This document shows, one piece after another, positions 12,028 through 24,100 of a stretch of 64,000 bases of DNA. Every line of letters begins with the position of its first letter. Positions within the stretch are counted from its first letter, which is position 1. Both the position numbers and the translations under genes were made by a program. The notes below the pieces were generated by a model. It saw only the letters and a program-made list of their open reading frames with translations. It did not search any database and was not told where the DNA came from. Origin of the DNA: Abelmoschus esculentus (taxonomy: Eukaryota > Streptophyta > Magnoliopsida > Malvales > Malvaceae); assembly GCA_035048815.1 (NCBI GenBank), contig JAUCBN010000055.1, forward strand, positions 1,557,501 through 1,621,500, read 5' to 3'.

Positions 12028-13125
12028 TCATCGACCTCGCCACCGATTCCACAAGGAAGAAAGAGTGGCTCCTTGTGGAGGTGGAGGTGGAGGTGTGAGG
12101 AGGTCTAGCATAGTTTCTTTCTCCTTTGTTGTCAACGGAACACCTCTAACAAGGTTCAAGGCCATGATATGAACATTTGTCTTTTGTCTGTGCCTTTTGT
12201 AACCCCAGACCCCTGCAGCAGCACCTGCAACAAGAAGCTGCGGGAGAAAACATTCAATTTTAGTTTAAATCTGAAAGACAAATGAAGATGACAGATTATT
12301 CAATTAACATCTGGTGGTCCTAAGATCTTAAACCGACCGGTGATAGCCACAAGGCAGCAGTCTGCAGATCAAACTTAGGGGCATAAAGCACTGTCTCTCC
12401 ATAATCTTCTTCAAGCTTTTTATAAATCTCTTTGTCACTCTTTCCGGATCGAATCTCATCACGGATTAACTGTAATAACAAATGTAAAGGTTGGAACTTT
12501 CTCATTTGCAAAGCTGCTAAAGATAACCATAAAAGTTTAGACAAACAAAAACAATGCAGCAAGAATTTTTTTCTCTATTTTTCTTATAAAATAGTGATAT
12601 TTTCAGAAGAGAGAGTTAACAAATGGATTTCATATTATTCATTATTTAGCATAAAGGGATGGTCGATCCAGCGATGTGTGTTTTAGACATATAGGAGCAT
12701 ATGTAAGTTCATTAGAACACAACAAGAATCGGTCCTACTGCAGGTTAACGAATTATGGCGAGGGGATTAGTCACTGACTCACTGCTAGCTAGTTTCGACC
12801 AAAAAAACCAAGAACACAAACAACTGGAAATAAAATTATAATGATAGAAATAAGAGGTTTGAAACAGATTTAAGTGTTAAATTCGAACAAGAAATGAAGT
12901 ACCCTTCTCTTTGTTTAATGAAATTATGAAATTTGTTAACCATCACTGAATTCATCTAAGGAGAATAGCACATTACACCTTTCTAAGGAGAATTGCAATA
13001 TCAGCCTGTGAATCTTCAATGGACTGACTCCCACACTCGGTACACCGCACGTTGTGGCTGATATTTCTTGCCCTGGCCTCCACGACTTGTGATTTCTTCA
13101 CCTCATTATCATCTTTATTTTCCAT
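12028..13125 (-). CDS. CCMH: Cytochrome c-type biogenesis protein CcmH, mitochondrial
   Basis: Part of the system I cytochrome c maturation pathway of plant mitochondria, where the RCxxC thiols help reduce apocytochrome c for heme attachment. Three exons: 13125-12979, 12469-12338, 12237-12028, giving 162 residues, close to Arabidopsis CCMH. Exon 1 contains NVRCTECGSQSIEDSQAD with the paired cysteines at about residues 28 and 31. Exon 2 has LIRDEIRSGKSDKEIYKKLE and YGETVLYAPKFDLQTAALWL. Exon 3 has the membrane segment LLVAGAAAGVWGY, then MALNLVRGVPLTTKEKE and a proline run. All introns are GT-AG, phase 0. The start is the first ATG in frame. Confidence 0.94.
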
Positions 13126-14473
13126 TATCAATATAAATCACTTCAGCCCAAACAAACTACCAAAAGCAAGATAGAAACGTCAGAATGTACAAGGCCTGTT
13201 TATTTTCATCACTGAAGCATTTCATCAAACAGTTTCAGGGTCACCCAAAGAAAAGAATAGGGAAAACGGCACCTTCTTGGCTTTACACTCAGAGATTGAT
13301 GATCAATTTTAACGATTTCGGTAAACGATGTAGCTTATCATTTAAGAAAGTTTTTGAGTTTGGGAAAGGTTTAAAATCTGGTTCGTTTTGATGGAGAAAT
13401 TGCCGCCACACTGGGAAAAGATATCGACACGTAAATTGGGAAGTGCTTGTATTCGAGTACGTTTTTTTATATGATATTTTTAGGGCGAATTTCAGAAAAG
13501 ACGACATCTAAAATTATAAGTTCATTTTAAAAAAAATAAGGTATAATGCCTAAAAAATTTTAATATTTAATTAAATAAATATTTTGATTCATACTTTTTC
13601 AATCAATTTATTTTTTTGTTTATTTTAAAATAAAATAGTACTGTAAATAAAAACAGTTAAATAACTAATAATAAATAATTTAAAATAAATTGAGAGAATG
13701 ATATCATTATATAAAATATCCAACTCAAAATAATTTAAAATAAATTGAGAGAATGATATCATTATTATATGTTTTAATTTTATATAATTTAATAAAATAT
13801 TTATTATTAGTTGAAAAACAATTTTTATTTTTAGAGGGATTATTTTTATTCAAAATAAAACGATAAAAATTAAATTGATTTAAAATAAAATAAAAACTAA
13901 AATAACTACCTAATTAAACGTTAGAGGTATTTTTTTTACATTATACCAAAACTTAAATTATTATATTTTTTAACAACATTTTAGGTTTTTTTTATGTGAT
14001 ATTTCGACTGCAAAAATTTGTAAAAACAATATAATTTTGCAACATCTGCTTCATTTACTATTATACTTTCTAGTTTGGCAAATGCAAGCTAAGCTAACAG
14101 CTACCAGGCACCTGTTTACCTGAGAAAATAGTCATAGAAATTGACCACACTTGAATCTCAAGTTCATTTCTCAGAAGTCAGGGTCTAGATAGTATATGTT
14201 AAGTGAAAACCCTGCATACTACGTAGACGCTAATGTACTCAATTCAGTATACGAGGAAACAACAAAGTGGGATGCGTCGTTTCCGATAGATACGGTCGGT
14301 CGACATCATTTAGCAAAGTCTGTACCTTTCGGATTGAGAAGCCGGCAGGATTAGATGCAGGAGACATTCAACAGCGGCGCCCCGGTAGATAATAATATGG
14401 TCAACAAAACCAATAGGAGAAGATGCATAAACTGGTACATGTCTGTAGCAGAAGAAACTTATATACCTCTATT
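13126..14473. other. AT-rich intergenic region
   Basis: No gene recognised. Contains the CCMH promoter side, a 36-base direct repeat near 13.7 kb, and the 3' untranslated region of the hexose transporter close to 14474. Short open frames at 13185-13391 and 13289-13507 show no recognisable features. Confidence 0.5.
13675..13764. repeat. Pair of 36-base direct repeats
   Basis: The string beginning ATAATTTAAAATAAATTGAG and ending GATATCATTAT occurs at about 13675-13710 and again at about 13730-13764, separated by roughly 19 bases. Probably a local duplication. Confidence 0.8.
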
Positions 14474-17400
14474 CTATGCAACAAGTGCCATTTCAATCTC
14501 TTGAAGTGATTTTCCTTTGGTTTCCAACACATTTTTCTTTACGAAAAGTACTGCCAGAAGACAAAAGGTGCCGAAAATTGAATTCAGGACTAATGGTCCG
14601 ATCTGCTCCAGCAACCGCAAAAACAACAGGCCGACGAAGAAATTCACCATCTGTTACAAAGACTAAAGTCACATATCCTTGCATTCTATTCAGGAAACAG
14701 AATGTTAGAGGAAGAAGATAAAAACAGGTTACCCAATGGAAAGCCATACAAATTGACACAGCATTTGCCCTAACCCGACCAGGAAACATTTCTGATAGGA
14801 GGATACTAGGGACCGGTCCAGCTCCAATAGCGAAGGCCAAGACAAACCTGCATTTTCGCATCATTACCACTGGTTGTGAGAAAGCCAATGAATTAGAAAA
14901 AATATATATTAAGCTGCTTATACTGGACATATTGTATTCATGCTCTACGATTCGTTTTTCTCATATTGTACTGCAATTCGTGATGGATTAAGTGGAAATC
15001 CTCCATATGTAAATTGACACTAAGCCACACAGGTTTAATAAGATTATCTCCACTTTGGAAACAAACATTTTGATATTCAAAGGATTAACTACTTACAAAA
15101 GCATGCCTCCAACAGAGAGATAAACCGAATTGCTTCTTGAGACTAAGGAAGTGGCTGAAATTGCCTGAAGACCCATTGCCACCACCTGAAAGCACAAAAG
15201 CATACAATAAAAATTGACTAGTGCTTCAAAATTGTATTGAAAATAAAACAAGTTGTTAGGGTGAAGCCTAACAGTCAAAATATATGTACCACAACATTAG
15301 CAAAACCGAAAATTGTTAGGTTGAAGTATAACAGGGAAAATGTGTACCACATAAATAACACAATCAGCTGTACAAATAACCTCTCAGAATCTTACTCTAG
15401 CGCTACACCTATATTTTCAGAATTTGTAATTATCATCCATCATAGTCAACAACAACTGCAAACAATATTAACTCAGTCTACACTAAGGTAACACCTTGGT
15501 GAACAAGAACTGCTCTTCTATAAGATTAGACAATCAGAAACCACCCATTCATAGCTATAGAACATATCATATATATGCTCATGGCATGCACCAAACAGTA
15601 AAATACAAGCAAGGCAGCAAAAACTTTTCTTCCGTACCATGCCTGAAAAACTTCCAATAAGAAGTACCTTCCTTCCCAGTTTATCCATCAAAATCATTGC
15701 AACAAATGATCCTGAAGACATGAATAACACAGTTAAAGGAACACTCCACAATGATGCACAAGTTGGACACTTGGTAATGTAGCACTTATACCTAATAAAT
15801 TGGCAATTCCCACACACATGTTTGCAGACTCTGAAGGTACACCAGCACTATTAAAGACGGTCGACGAGAAATAGAAAACAGCATTTATACCAGAGAGCTG
15901 TTGTAAAGCAAAAAGGGTAGACCCAATGAAAACAACTGCAAATGGAGACAAATAATCATTTAGAAAGTATATAAATATAACTGAAATCTTTACTGAAAAC
16001 TATTTGCATGTTCACCTTTACGATGATGGCCATAAAGTAGCTCTGAGAACTTGAATGTATCTGTATCATCCCCTCTGTCTGACTTTGCCAATTCAGACAC
16101 AGCAGTTTTGACATATTGTCCTCCTAAAAGTTTTTCATACTCAGCTTCAGCTTCGGTACCTCTTCCTCTCTGAAGCAAGTTTATAAAAGCTTATAGTAGT
16201 TTATTGAGAAAAATGATACATAAAGATCAAAGATGACCAAAAGGAAAGGATATTGAACTGTTCATTTTTCTTTTCCCTATTATAAATAAAGGTGAAGTAT
16301 ATGTTGGAGAAAAAGGGTCCTGAGAAGAGATGATGTTAGGAATAGTAGCAGTCAGAATAATCCACAACTCAGGAATGGGCCTAGCTTTCTATGTTAGTAT
16401 GTTAGATTCTCCATTAAATTATCCCATTCAACTAGACTAAATCCATGCACTGATATTTGATTGTTTTTCGGTTGAATATTTCTTTATAGAAATGCACAAC
16501 TGCATAACAGCTTCATATTCAGATCTTAAATCAAGTTGCAACAGAAATCTTTGTATTTTAAATGACTGGAGTTGATGTATGGTATAATTAAAGCTAATTC
16601 CAACAATTCCATAGAATATAACAATATAAAATTTCAACATTCTTTTTTCCCTTTTTCATAATTTTTAATATCATTAGTCTACTGGGTCTAAATTTATTAG
16701 GAGAAGCTGAAACTTAACTGATGCTGACCACGGAATGAGAGAGTGTAAAATTATTATTTCTTTATTTTTTGTGAAAAAATATTATTACCGAGTATGAAGG
16801 AAAAGCAAATCACCTTGAAAAGCCAATGGGGACTCTCTGCACAGAACTCCATAAAAAGAGCAAGTATAGCAGCAGGAGCAACAGATGCCCAGAAACACAT
16901 GCGCCACCTGCACACATCATCAAGTTATGAAATATGTTATCACTTTATGAGTACACAAAGCACAATCACAAGTTAAAACTGCTGTTCTGATTTTGAGCAA
17001 CAGAAAGTAACAACCAGACACGTCATCAATGGTGGTGCAATCTTAAAATTTGCCTCAAATAACCATGAACAAAAGATTAAAACTACTTTTTTGTTGATTA
17101 TCATTTTTGAAGCTACTAATATTTCAACCATCATTTCTTACCAACCCTCAATTTCCTTAGCAGGGATTCCAATGAATAGAGAAGCCAGCAATCCGAGGCC
17201 TGTTGCAATTTGATTGAAGCTTCCATATGTACCTCTTACATAAGCTGGAGAAACCTATGCACAAATCATATTACTATATGAAAGTAGAGAGAAAAGAGAA
17301 GATGTTGAAAATCACAGAAAAATAGTCTATTATTCATCTCTTAGATACCTCTGTCACATAAAGAGCTGCCACAGGTGGGCCAGTACCCATTCCTGTCCCT

Positions 17401-18871
17401 ACGATTAACCTCCCTAGAAGCATGCCCCAAAGGTTTTTTGCTGTTGCACTGCACGAATAATTTTGAAATTATATTTGTAAAAGGCAAAAATTTATTAAGA
17501 TTATCGATTTAAAAGACTGCAACCATGATGCCAAAGAGAACCCCTAAAATAATCTCTATAACTCAACTTGTTTAAGAGAAATATAGGAGAAAGCTAGAAG
17601 GGAGTCAATATCACTCAACAAAATGGCTTAGGGATCCTAAAATTAACGAGATAATTTATCAGTTGAACTCAATATTTGCCTTGTGAATATTAGTATGAGC
17701 TAAAATCAAAAAAAGAAACTTCAGAACAAACCCTCAGACAATATCACATAAAAGCAATTAACCATAACGAATAGCGTATTTGAGATAAAGTCAAACAAAA
17801 ATGCTAGAACTTAAAGTAGATGAAATTACATTGCAATTACCTCATTGAAGCCCCAATTATCATTGGCAAAGCACATAGCTGGAATGCCCTGCGACGCCCA
17901 ACCCCATCTGCAATCAAACCACCGAACAACGATCCAACAAATGCACCCCCTAAACATGTACTTACAACCAGACCTTGATTTTGACAGAAGACAACACATT
18001 AGAACAATTTCTAAAATAAGACAAGAACAAGTTTATTGGCTTCAGTACCTTCAGCCATGGTATTCCCATGAAAACCAAGATCACGCGAGATACTTTCTAG
18101 TGTTTCATTAATTACTCTGCATTAATGACAACAAGCATTAAGAACACATTATCAACAGAATTCCAAGAAATAACCAAAGAAAAAAAAAATTCCCAAGAGG
18201 AACACACCCAAGATGATAACCATAGAGGAAGGAAGATAATGTTGCCACGAGTACGTGCGGGAGTGAACGCTTCCAAGAAGGGTTTCCAATATCTTTGCCC
18301 ACTCCAGTCAGCAAACGGTCTAAAAAGCCCATTTAAAGATTCAGCAAACTATCAAACTTAAGATTATTGAAACTTATAAACAGTCCCTTCACTCGTTCAA
18401 AAATTTTTCCTTCATAAAACATAAAAATGCTCTCCATCTTAATTGGTTTGAATAAAAATGAATTCTATATTACTTTGACTATGGTGCGAGTGTAAGATAT
18501 ATGCATTAATCTGATACAAATGCAGAGTTGAGGTAACATGGCTGTAAGCGCAGGAAATTCTTAGACCTTGAATTGGGATATTCAGGAAGAACAGGTTCCA
18601 ACCAGAGAAAAGAAAGCTTGCTTTAGCGACGAGTAATTGTTTCAAGTTTCAACTTGATTCAAGTTCAACTTCCACTTTTTAACCATTCAAAAAAAGGCTT
18701 GCACTTTATAAAAGGCCGTCATAATATAAATTGTTTCCTAAATAAAAGGGAAAAATATAATACAAACTGAAGAATACCTGAACCTTGCTCTTTGTCATAG
18801 GCATCGAAAGCGTGGTCTCTGGTGCCGCGCTTGTACATGGAATAAGCATCGTGTCGTCCCCGCATAGGCAT
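14474..18871 (-). CDS. SGB1: MFS hexose transporter, SGB1 / plastidic glucose transporter 2-like
   Basis: A sugar:proton-type major facilitator protein. Thirteen exons: 18871-18778, 18319-18208, 18116-18049, 17973-17841, 17448-17349, 17254-17142, 16907-16814, 16169-16016, 15935-15792, 15711-15638, 15185-15097, 14847-14733, 14650-14474; 1467 nt, 488 residues. Visible hallmarks: PSWKRSLPHVLVATLSSFLY before the first membrane helix, ADGVGRRRAFQ (loop 2-3), GRLIVGTGMGTGPPVAALYV, AESPHWLFK, ALQQLSGINAVFYFSSTVF, MDKLGRKVLL, and the C-terminal ETKGKSLQEIE. These fit the SGB1/pGlcT2 clade, of which SGB1 is a Golgi protein in Arabidopsis; whether this copy acts at the Golgi or plastid cannot be read from sequence. 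A TAA lies in frame just upstream, so the start is ATG 18871 or the second ATG at 18865. It sits next to GC5, as in Arabidopsis. Confidence 0.93.
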
Positions 18872-19179
18872 TGCCACGGGTTAATATAAACACCCTTTCT
18901 AGAATTAAATCAGAAAATCGATTTTTTTTTTCTTCCACTGCTCTGCAAAATTAATGGAAAGAGTAATTGATTTAATTAATCCATCTATTTTTTTGTCTAA
19001 TCTTTAAATAATGCAAGTAAAGTACTAAATTGAGAGATAAAAAAATTACGGAGCTAAGAATTTAAAAACATATTCTTCATATTTAACTCTAAATCTTGAT
19101 CGTTACATTCAGAAACAACCTAAACGTCGACATTTCTGAAGGATCAATCAATGGAGAAAGAAGAGAACAGATTAAATCG

Positions 19180-19590
19180 ATCAATGGTTGAGAAACAGAG
19201 CAGAGAATGATTTACCAGAAAAACGGCATCGTATTGGAAAGATCGAGTGTTAGAACTTACTATTCAGGGATTCCGCATTAAAGGAGACAGATTCAGATTC
19301 AAGAAAACCAAGAAAATTGGAAAGATCGAGTGTTAAAGAACTTACTATTCAGGGATTCAGCATTAAAGAAGGCGACAGATTCCGATTCAAAAAGAAGGAA
19401 AGCATCAATGAGACGGCGTCGTTTGCGAAGGATCAAGAACACAATCAATGGTTGAGAAACAGAGTAGAGGTGGATTTAGTCATTCAGGTGAAAACGGACA
19501 TACATTGCAAAGATCGAAATGTTAAAGAACTCATCGTTTAGAGGTTCAACATCGGAAGAAGGAAACAGATTCAGATTCAAGAAGAAGAAG
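19180..19590. repeat. Nested tandem duplication in the SGB1-like gene's 5' flank
   Basis: ATCAATGGTTGAGAAACAGA is repeated at about 19180 and 19444. A second module, starting TTGGAAAGATCGAGTGTTA and ending in ACAGATTC-GATTCAAGAA-like sequence, occurs at about 19234 and 19317, with a diverged copy near 19506 (AAAGATCGAAATGTTAAAGA). The ACGGC(A/G)TCGT motif also occurs at about 19221 and 19413. The spacing (83, 189 and 264 bases) implies at least two successive duplication steps. An open frame at 19317-19541 arises from the repeat and is not taken as a gene. Confidence 0.8.
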
Positions 19591-21168
19591 CAATAAAGAA
19601 ACAAAGCAAATACCTGTGATTAGCAATGAGAGCATCAGCTTTTGAAGGATGATCTGATAATGGCGAAACTTATTGGAGATTACAGAGCTTCGAGAAAAGC
19701 GAGAGATGGTAACAGAGTAACAGACAGTGGACAACAATGCGCCGAGAAGGAAGGTGTCTGATGATTGTTGCTAAATTACGCATTCTCTGCCTTTTTGGTA
19801 GGTATATATATTTTTCGGAGGATAAGGCAAATGAAATCCAGGATATTATTTCAATTGGAAAAAATATATCATAGGTTACTTAATTATTAATAAAGTTATA
19901 ATTAGGTCATTTAATTATTATAAACTATAATTGAGTCACTCAATTAAAATTTAGTTATGTTAGGTCTCCCCCAAACGAACAACCAAAAACTTTTAGTATA
20001 ATAATAATTTTAATCTTTAAAATCTATATATTTTACTAATTTAGTTTTAATTAAAATAATTCAATAAATCTAAAGAATAAAATCTTTTATCTTTTTTAGT
20101 ATTAACGTTAAATTTTAAATATTAAACCTTAAATAATCATTGTATTCATAATTCTAAATCTTAAAATTTAACTTCGCTTAATATTTTAATTTATGTAACA
20201 AAGCCTAATTCAACGCACTAAATATGCATTTATTTAAATTTATAATCACATGATTTTTAGAATTAAATAATAAATTTAACTGATGGTGGACAAATTCGTA
20301 CTTATACCAATTATTTTTTAAAATATATAAAGCCCAACGGGTTAAAATTCTCCCGATAGCCGCTCGCATGACCTGTTAAGGTCCATCCATAGGTATGTTC
20401 ATGTCTGTTTAATTTTTAACTGAATAACAGAATAATTAAACGAACATAATTGTGTTTATTCATTTTTATTTGTTAGAATAATAAACAATCTCAAACAAAT
20501 ACAAGCAAACATCGAATATTATTTTTTTTCTTCATATTTTTAATATATGTTTTTCTAAATATTTTTGTTATAAAAATAATAAATATATATCAATAAATTT
20601 AAACGGATATAACTGAATAGATTATCCGAACATTCATATATAAATGAACAAAAGAACAATTACTCTTAAAAATGAAAAAATATAAATAAAGTGAATTAAT
20701 TACACTCGATAAATGAAAACTATTAATTATAATAATTTTCAAACAAATCAAACATGTAATTTATGTAATTATTTGATGGTTTTGAAAACTTTATAGTTAG
20801 AAATTTGCTTTGAAAACCCATGCATCGGTTAGCATGTCGTTAATAGTAATATATATTACCCCATTTCTATATAACTAAATTATATTTATTACAAAAACAT
20901 ACATTTATATATTATACAAAGAATTTTAAAGAAAATAGAGAATCAAAGCAATTTTCATGTTGGCTAATGGAATAAAACAGATTTCACATACTAGAATTCT
21001 CCTTTACAACAAAGTATATCATGGCACATCTTTGAAATACTTGGAATTTTTAAGAAAAAAACTTTCTTTAGAATCAACACTTGCATTTAACTATATTTAC
21101 TATAAAGTATATCATGCACATATTTTTTCTGAAATTACCACACCAAACAAAGAAAAAATAAGAATCGT
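19591..21168. other. AT-rich intergenic between SGB1-like gene and GC5
   Basis: No gene recognised. From 19860 to 20800 the sequence is strongly AT-rich, with fragments resembling the GGTCATTTAATTAT class of MITE seen elsewhere in the window. The right part holds the GC5 3' untranslated region on the minus strand. Confidence 0.5.
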
Positions 21169-24100
21169 TTACGAAGAATTACCCGATGAAGAACTCGTTG
21201 TTTGGATCTGTCGAACACAGGCAGAAAGATATAATTATAATAGATGTAATGTTGTATATAAATTTGAGATTAAAGTTTTGAAAATAAAACAAAATACCTT
21301 GTTCACAAGCAAGTTTACTTGCTCTCTATACATTTCCTTCAAGTCTACAATGTCAGCTCGGAGTTCCTCCAGCTGGGGAGGTTGAAACCACTTAAATGTA
21401 AGAACATGATGGATTATGACGATAAATTATATGATACCCTCATTCCCTATCGGGAAAACATAATGAGTCGGAAATATATTAATGCGGGGATAGAATATAT
21501 TCGAAACACTATCGCCTTTGAACAGTCATTTTTCATACTAATCTTCAGCCAAACTCAGTCTCTGCTTAAGTGGTAGGGTGATGCCATAGATCAATATAAC
21601 ATATATAAGCTCCATAACATCCTTGAATATAAAAATTGGTTAGCCAGAAAATGAGAGAATCCAAAATTAGAAAGGCATGTACCTCTTCATCGCGTTCACC
21701 CATTAGCTCCAGCGCAGCAGTGTGTCTCCGCCTCAAGACTTCTAGCTCTGCTCGTATTCCTGGCACCGTGGCGGCTTCTGCCTTCAACTTTTCACACTGC
21801 AGAAATGTAGATAAGGTTAAAAGGCAATGATTTGAGAATAACAGAGTAGAAAACCTTGCTCCCATTTAACTAGGTAGCAGGTGGAAAACTCACCTGAGCA
21901 GTCATTTTGACTAACTCCTCGGCTAACGAGTCGCGGATAGATTCCATGGAAGCCTGAAGTAAACACCAAATAAAGCTAGTTGATAATGATACAACTTATA
22001 AGCTATTAAAGAGCACAATTTATACATATGTGTTCAAGGATTGAATGTTAGGTTTGAACTCAGGAAATAAAAGAATAATAATGCATACCAATCGAGACAT
22101 GTAGGAAGCAAGTTCACCCTCCTTCTGACGAAGGGCTGATTCAAACGCACTGGCCGTCATGCTTTTCATGTAGAGTGGACTTAAGGTTGCCTCTCCAATA
22201 TTTCCCTTTTCGAATACACCATCAGTTGAGTCCAACGATGCTTTCAGAAAATAGCTTTCCTCCATACTCCCTAGGCTGCTAGCAGTAGAGAGTCTCCGGG
22301 ACAAACTTCCTGCACCAAATTTGCATAAGAAGTAAAGAGCAGCACAAGATCATCTACATCATAATACGAAGCACCATACCATTCTCTGAAATGGAAATAC
22401 GCCTTGCTATTGGAGCTTGCTCAGATACAGCCGTAGAATGCATATGCACTGTCTTTTCCAAGTCTAACCGAGCAGCTTTCTCCCTTTCTACCTCCTGTGA
22501 CAAATGAAAAGATTCCTTCAGTAAATGGAACCATTAGATCAGATCTAAAATACTAGCAGTCCAGTTAAAATGGTCCCTGTGTTCATATAGGTGTAAGAAA
22601 CTCTCAAAAGAATGCCTCATCTAACTTCATCAGATAATTTGATATAATTTTCCAAATACTAAGCTATATATGCAACTTTTATCATCTGTATCATGTGAAA
22701 AATACAAAATGGTCTTCTTTTTCATCATCAAAATTAAAGCAAAAAGTATTTTCAAATGTAGATAGTTTTCTTTGAAGCTACATGTGCAAAAGAGATTAAT
22801 AGTAATTTTAATCTAGCAATGAATCAAAAGCAAAACCTGCTGAAGACGTTCCCGGTGCACAAGAGCATCGTGTAACTCTTGCTTATGTTTCCGTCTTAGT
22901 TCCCTGATTTCTTCCTCAAGCTGGTTTGCCCGACCTTCTAGAGTATCAGCTTCCTCCTTTGCTGCAAGGTATTCTTGCCTATTCTCAGCAGCTCTCTGTC
23001 TCTCTTTCTCAAGGGACCTGCTTACCTGTGTTTGTTCCGCTCTGAGACAAGAAATCTGAACCAAAGAAAAACAAAGGTTAAGCTGATATCTAGAAATGTT
23101 TCCACAAATAAAACATATATTAGTCACATATGAAGAACCTGAGCTTCAAGAACATTAATTCGTGATAAGGTTTGAGATAATCGTTCATTCACAGATCGCT
23201 CTCTCTCTTCAGCAGCTGCAGCTTTTGCCTCTGCTTCCTGTAAATTCAATAGAATAAGTAATTATGAGAATAGGACTCTATAAGCTTAACATGAGATGTC
23301 ATAACATGCAATAACATTGAACACATTGCACACACCTGGAGGCGAGAGTTTAGAGATCTCTCCACAGCAGCCCAAGCTTCTGCCCTTCTGGCAGTTGTTT
23401 CCTATTAAGAATAGAGCAACAATCAATATACACACAAATATATGAAGAGAAATAGTCCTTGAAGACTGTTAAGATTGCATTGGAACCACAAATTTCACCT
23501 GCATGGCTTCAATCTGCCTTAAAAGAGGTCTGGTAGACTCAGGCACTTGTGCAATCAACTCCTCACACCGGCGTTCGCTTGCCTAGAAAACAAAATTCGA
23601 GCTGTGAACTACTAGAAACAAATTCCTGAAAGTAAAGGTACCAAGGAAAGATTTAATATCTCTATAGGCCAGTACAAATTCAGTGCACCTGATAACGTTT
23701 TTGAAGATCTTCGATGTCCCTGCGAAACATGTCTTCTTGATATACAGCCTACATTGTTAGAAAAAGATAATAACATCAAGCTTTTCATTAATTAGCACGA
23801 TAAAATCTGGAATCTCAAATAATACAACACAAAACCTGCTGCTCCTTTCTGCTTATGGTTTGTCTTAACTCTTCAAGTGTCTGTACAAGCAGTGTTTCAC
23901 GTTCTTCAGCCTCTCTTAACCGACTCTCCAGTTCAGTTCTAGCTTCACTGTTGGCACGTGCCTCTGCTAGTGCTTCAGCCTCCTTCGCAGCATTTAGAGC
24001 ATTTGTATAAAAGTCTTTCTGAGCTGCAAGTTCTGCTTGGTGTTTTTCAACTGTTTCTTCTAGCAATTTCTCTGTAGCTGTTTTGTCCTTTTTTATGCTC

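Noticed and set aside
19317..19541. 74-codon plus-strand frame
   Set aside because: Created by the tandem repeat units upstream of the hexose transporter; no independent coding signal.
20957..21385. 142-codon plus-strand frame at the GC5 3' end
   Set aside because: It runs antisense across the last two GC5 exons and AT-rich 3' flank, has no known domain, and its C-terminal part is the reverse of a conserved golgin exon.
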